From assembly GCA_028724525.1 (NCBI GenBank), contig JAQYCV010000016.1, positions 1-64,000 on the forward strand: a stretch of DNA of 64,000 nucleotides, written 5' to 3'. The translations under genes and the position numbers were made by a program. This document shows, in pieces, positions 59,979-64,000 of the stretch (position 1 is its first letter; each line of letters begins with the position of its first letter). The notes beneath the pieces were generated by a model that worked only from the letters and a program-made list of their open reading frames with translations, searched no databases and had not been told where the DNA came from. Origin of the DNA: Clostridiales bacterium. Lineage in GTDB: Bacteria; Bacillota; Clostridia; Saccharofermentanales; DTU023.

Positions 59979-60850
59979 ACATTGATGCTTAAAAAATCCG
60001 CATGTTTTTTACAGCGGAAATATATACTCAAAGCACTGAGAAGACTCACCGGTACCAGTAAAGCAAGGATAATTCCCAAGGTAGACGTATGGTGCGGAAT
60101 AGCATCAGGTGCTATGACAATAAGCGGTCCAAAATAGTAAAAATATGTCTTCCAACCAGGAAGGGGCAAAGCTCCCAGCAAATATTGGGAAATAAGAGTA
60201 CCGCCCATCAACCAAAAAACAGGGATAAGAAATCCCTCCACTTGATTTTTTGCCCATAAGGCGAGATTAGCGGCTTGGTAAAAAAAGCCTAATGGAACGA
60301 AGAAATAAGTAAATGTATCTCGAATGATCAGATAAAGGGGATAGTGATTCCGGACCAAATCAAAAGACAGAATGTCTAATAAAAATTGTGGCGGCATATT
60401 ATCCGGGCTACCGGGTTGCATAAACAGCGCCATTAGGAGATACATAAAAAGATAAGATAGGAAGATAGCTAAAGCATATTTAATGGCAATATACCAGGCT
60501 AGTTGTCTGTGCAAAGTCAGTTTGGAGGAGCTACGGGAGGTCATGTTCACCATGAGTTGACGTTTATAGCGCAAATACTCAACAGCTACAAATCCTGTAA
60601 AAATAGGCAAGAGAAACTGATACAAATAATGCAGGTTGAAGGCAATCTCAGACATCCCTAGGTCTACACACAAGTATTCCACCAAATTATGCCAAATATG
60701 GGCCTTCGATAGCTTTAACTGAAACATCACAAAAGTGATCAGGGCATAGGAATGGATAATATAGGCCAGTGATAATGCGATATGGGTCAAGGCCAGACCG
60801 CAAAACCTCTTATCAAATATTTTAGTGAATGCTAAGCGGTTAAACAGCAT
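59975..60850 (-). CDS. ABC-cassette membrane protein
   Basis: Multiple TM segments; ATGA-type overlap with the next gene. Confidence 0.7.
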   Translation of the reverse strand: MLFNRLAFTKIFDKRFCGLALTHIALSLAYIIHSYALITFVMFQLKLSKAHIWHNLVEYLCVDLGMSEIAFNLHYLYQFLLPIFTGFVAVEYLRYKRQLMVNMTSRSSSKLTLHRQLAWYIAIKYALAIFLSYLFMYLLMALFMQPGSPDNMPPQFLLDILSFDLVRNHYPLYLIIRDTFTYFFVPLGFFYQAANLALWAKNQVEGFLIPVFWLMGGTLISQYLLGALPLPGWKTYFYYFGPLIVIAPDAIPHHTSTLGIILALLVPVSLLSALSIYFRCKKHADFLSINV

Positions 60851-60900
60851 GGCTCTTGACCCTCATGAACTTACGGTTCTAACTTTTGTGTTCTAGTACT

Positions 60901-60937
60901 CTTTCTTAGTCGAATGTAGCTTTATTGACTAAGAAAG
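60901..60937 (-). repeat. Intra-operon stem-loop between secreted-protein gene and permease genes
   Basis: CTTTCTTAGTC-N15-GACTAAGAAAG perfect 11-bp stem, no T tract. Confidence 0.75.
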
Positions 60938-60945
60938 ATAAGATT

Positions 60946-61354
60946 CTAAGGTTCCCAGTCGCCAATAATATATGTAGCAGGGTCATAAAAATATTCTCTT
61001 CCAGCATAAAGGTTGCAGGAAGCACCGTCTGTTAGTTTCGTTGTCCATGTTCCAGATCCTGTTTTAGGAATTTTTACTGTTGGACTATACTTTCCAGAAG
61101 TGGAGTCAAAGATCCGGAATAATAAGTAAAAGTCTCCGGCTCTATCGGTAGCGATACAAGATACAAAACTGGTACTCGTTTCAGAATTTTTTACGGCTGA
61201 TGAGAGCTTATCTCCCCACCCCGGTTTCGCTGTACCGGAAAAACCAGTTGTTGCTGCAACTACTAGGTGTGTACTAAATAGAACCGCACAGTAGAATAAC
61301 TAGAAAAACGCCTACGCTGTTTTGTCTCAATTTTTTGATCATTTTAGAAAACAT
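60946..61354 (-). pseudogene. Secreted-protein gene (~135 aa if restored) with a 1-nt frameshift in the signal peptide
   Basis: Frame 1 MFSKMIKKLRQNSVGVFLVILLC; frame 2 AVLFSTHLVVAATTGFSGTAKPGWGDKLSS...REYFYDPATYIIGDWEP*; span 409 nt = 3x136+1; absent from ORF track. Confidence 0.75.
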
Positions 61355-61743
61355 AATGCATTTTCTCCCTTCTCACGATTTAATTCTAAAAAATCTTTAA
61401 AAACCAAAATACGTACATATCCACATTAGCCTACTTTATACTCCAAAATGCAACATACCGCCTAATCTGCTAAAAAAAAACGATCTATAAACTAGCTAGT
61501 TATACAAATTATAACGAATTGTAATCTCAAAAACAAGTCTCAAAAGTTAGGCTACCTTCAGGGATTGCAATCCACTTTTTCATTGTGAGTTTTTCTCCAA
61601 CAATCAGCCTGTGTTTTTTACGATCTTAGAGCGGGTATTGTCGGCATACTAGCCAAAATGAGATTTTGCCGTCAATTAGCTGACCAAGCAAAAAGCGGGG
61701 ATTGGCGGCAAAAGGCACAAATAACAAATCTCCCACCAACGCC

Positions 61744-61806
61744 TATATTTAAGCTGAGCTAGAGTCTATTAAAGTTACACCAGTGTCTATTTAAGCTGCG
61801 CCATAG
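61744..61806. repeat. Three degenerate 21-bp tandem repeats
   Basis: TATATTTAAGCTGAGCTAGAG / TCTATTAAAGTTACACCAGTG / TCTATTTAAGCTGCGCCATAG. Confidence 0.75.
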
Positions 61807-61811
61807 TCTCC

Positions 61812-62579
61812 CTATTCCGTGCTAAAGTCTTTGGCGGCGCGGAAATTGGCAATAAACATAATCAAAGAGGCGGCAAAGATCACAATATAGCCCAGGATGC
61901 TGGGCAGGGAGGGAAATTCCTGCAAGATAAGACAGGACAGGAGGGCGGCAAAGACAACTTGGCTGTAATCAAAAATCGAAATGGTACGGGCAGGGGCGGC
62001 GGCATAGGCCCAGGTCATGCAATACTGGCCCGCCACACCACACAGGCCCATCAGGAAGAGATAGAGACTTTGCTGTCCGGTCATGGGAACATAATTAAAG
62101 ACCATGACGGGCAGGAGGACGACACTGGAGAAAGCGCCAAAGTAAAAGACCACCAGGTGACGGGAGACCCCATGGGTGGTGAGAATACGAATATAGGTAT
62201 AGGCCAGACCCGCAAACATACCACCGGCAAAACCTACGAGATAGGCCCCAATATTGGGATTCGAAAAGCTGGGCCTCACAACCAAGAGGGCGCCTCCGAA
62301 GGCCAAGACCAGACATAAGGTCTGAACCTTATGAATACTTTCTGCCAGGAGGTAATAGGAAAAAATAATAGCAAAAAAGGGGGACAGTTTGCCCAAAATC
62401 GTGGCATCCGAGAGGGGCAAGTGGTCTACTGCGTAGAAATTTGCGATCAGGCCCAGGAGGCCAAAGCTCGCACGCAGAACCAAGTCAATCCGGGCACGGC
62501 GGCCCAGGTCCTCCCTCCCCTCCGTGTGTACATAGCGGGCGCACTCACTGGATGGGCGACAGGCGTGGACCCCGACTGA
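61812..62579 (-). pseudogene. EamA/DMT transporter lacking its N-terminal TM segments (probable 5' truncation)
   Basis: LVLRASFGLLGLIANFYAVDHLPLSDATILGKLSPFFAIIFSYYLLAE; in-frame upstream region closes at TAA 62580-62582 with no TM1-TM2. Confidence 0.6.
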
Positions 62580-62936
62580 TTAGCTGGCGGTTTGGGCATG
62601 GAACTTGTCTCCTCTTATTCAAAAACTTTGTCCAGTTTGAGCCAAGATGGACAAATTAACAAGCCGCCTCACTTAGTACAGTCAAGTCCCAAATAGTGTG
62701 TAAATTTGTAATTGCCATCCTTTAATTCTTCTTAGTCTGCTTTTTTGGCGGCACTGTTGGTGGACAAGTCTCCTAAATCAGAGGTTTGCCAACCTTTTTT
62801 CGGCACACTGGGCTGGGTTGGCAGGAGATTTTGTTTGGCAAATCCGCCAAATCAGCACTCTACCAACCTTTTATACGCAGTAGAGTGACCTCTGGTTATT
62901 TCTGCTTCTACACCATTTTATGGACCCGATCATCTC

Positions 62937-63108
62937 TATTTCGGTTTTCTTGGATTTCAGACATATTTGCAAGTAATGGATGGTTCCTAGCGCCCGAAGC
63001 ACCCATTACTTGCAGATTTGCCCTGTCTGACCATCCACTTCTTGCAAACTTGCCCAGCGACCCACCCATTAGCTGCAAAAATGCCCGAGAATCCGAAGAT
63101 CCGAACTA
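62937..63108 (-). repeat. Dispersed ~173-bp repeat element, copy 2 (inverted relative to copy 1)
   Basis: Reverse complement TAGTTCGGATCTTCGGATTCTCGGGCATTTTTGCAGCTAATGGGTGGG...GAAATCCAAGAAAACCGAAATAG, roughly 80-85% identical to 16051-16223 by eye. Confidence 0.88.
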
Positions 63109-63413
63109 CAACAGGCTCAGGGCACACTACTGGCGATCTTAGCAGAAAATCCTGAAAACCCAAATAGCTCTTCTCTCAAGGAAAGCTGTAAGCAAAAGTG
63201 AAAAAGTAAATACCACTTTATTAAAACAGGTTTTTGAGGCTTGAATTGCCCTTACAAGCTAGCCTCCGAAATCGGATTTGTCGATATCAAGAGAATTTTT
63301 TTCTTTTTAAGTTTAAGATTAAAAAATATGAAGAGCCCTTGCGGACGCACTTTTATATGCTTTATGGTTGTACGATGGCTGTGCGGCTCAGACGATAATG
63401 AAGAGGCGTTTGG

Positions 63414-64000
63414 ATGAAACAATATGCAGTTGGAATAGATATCGGCTCCACATGTGCCAAGGCTGTCGTGCTGGAGTCGTCCGGCAATATCGTGCAGCGG
63501 CTTGTCCAGCCCACCGGCTGGAGTAGCGCCGACACGGCTCAGCAGATCCAGACGCAGTTGAGCGAATTTATCCCCCAGGCCAACATTGCAGCCACTGGCT
63601 ATGGCCGTGTATGTGTACCCTACGCCCACCGTCAGATTACTGAGATCACTTGTCACGCCCACGGCGCATGTGCGCTCTATGGAGAAAAAACGCTGACCGT
63701 TATTGACATCGGCGGGCAGGATACAAAGATCATCCGTGTGGAGGATGGGCGTGTTGCAGACTTTTTGATGAACGACAAATGCTCAGCGGGAACGGGCCGG
63801 TTCCTGGATGTTATGGCAAGCACGCTGGGGCTTGCGCCGGATGAGCTTTATGAACTGGCTGCCTGCGGCGGAGGTGTGCATATCAGCTCCATGTGTACGG
63901 TTTTTGCTGAATCCGAGGTCATCAGCCTCATCGGACGTGGCGAGGAAAAGAAAAATATTGCCTATGCCGTGGTGGACTCCATCGTAACAAAGGTCGCTGC
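63414..64000 (+). CDS. 2-hydroxyacyl-CoA dehydratase activator-like ATPase (HgdC/BadF/BcrA family), runs off window
   Basis: MKQYAVGIDIGSTCAKAVVLES...VIDIGGQDTKIIRVEDGRVADFLMNDKCSAGTGRFLDVMASTLG; missing from ORF track because it has no stop in the window. Confidence 0.92.
   Translation, partial: MKQYAVGIDIGSTCAKAVVLESSGNIVQRLVQPTGWSSADTAQQIQTQLSEFIPQANIAATGYGRVCVPYAHRQITEITCHAHGACALYGEKTLTVIDIGGQDTKIIRVEDGRVADFLMNDKCSAGTGRFLDVMASTLGLAPDELYELAACGGGVHISSMCTVFAESEVISLIGRGEEKKNIAYAVVDSIVTKVA

Overview
64-kb bacterial chromosomal window; gene content and order suggest a Bacillota/Clostridia-like genome. Most genes are on the minus strand. The first ~50 kb is GC-rich housekeeping sequence: prmA-dnaJ-dnaK-grpE-hrcA with a CIRCE operator, hemW, SPFH/NfeD genes, citDEF, ireB-ruvX, mtaB, rnr-secG, hflK-hflC, a tldD/pmbA-type pair, pyrimidine-nucleoside phosphorylase and an NptA-like Na/Pi symporter. 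From ~50.6 to ~61.5 kb the sequence becomes visibly AT-rich and accessory. That region holds two separate cassettes of similar layout: a ~136-aa secreted protein followed by large membrane protein(s) and an ABC ATPase. It also holds an LPxTG-type surface protein, an orphan DinJ/RelB-like antitoxin and two tRNAs. Main items for follow-up: (1) the twin secreted-protein/ABC cassettes, including two small peptide ORFs and a frameshifted secreted-protein gene missing from the supplied ORF track; (2) a ~173-bp dispersed repeat with imperfect terminal inverted repeats, built from ~31-bp GCAAATTTGCAAGTAATGGGTGG-type units; (3) a Y-family DNA polymerase gene whose only in-frame stop falls on the expected catalytic Glu codon, divergent from an XRE/ImmA-like pair with palindromes over a near-consensus promoter; (4) an ABC-type ATPase plus TOPRIM/DUF4276-like gene pair resembling OLD/PARIS/AbiL-type defence modules. 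No searches were run; family names come from motif recognition.
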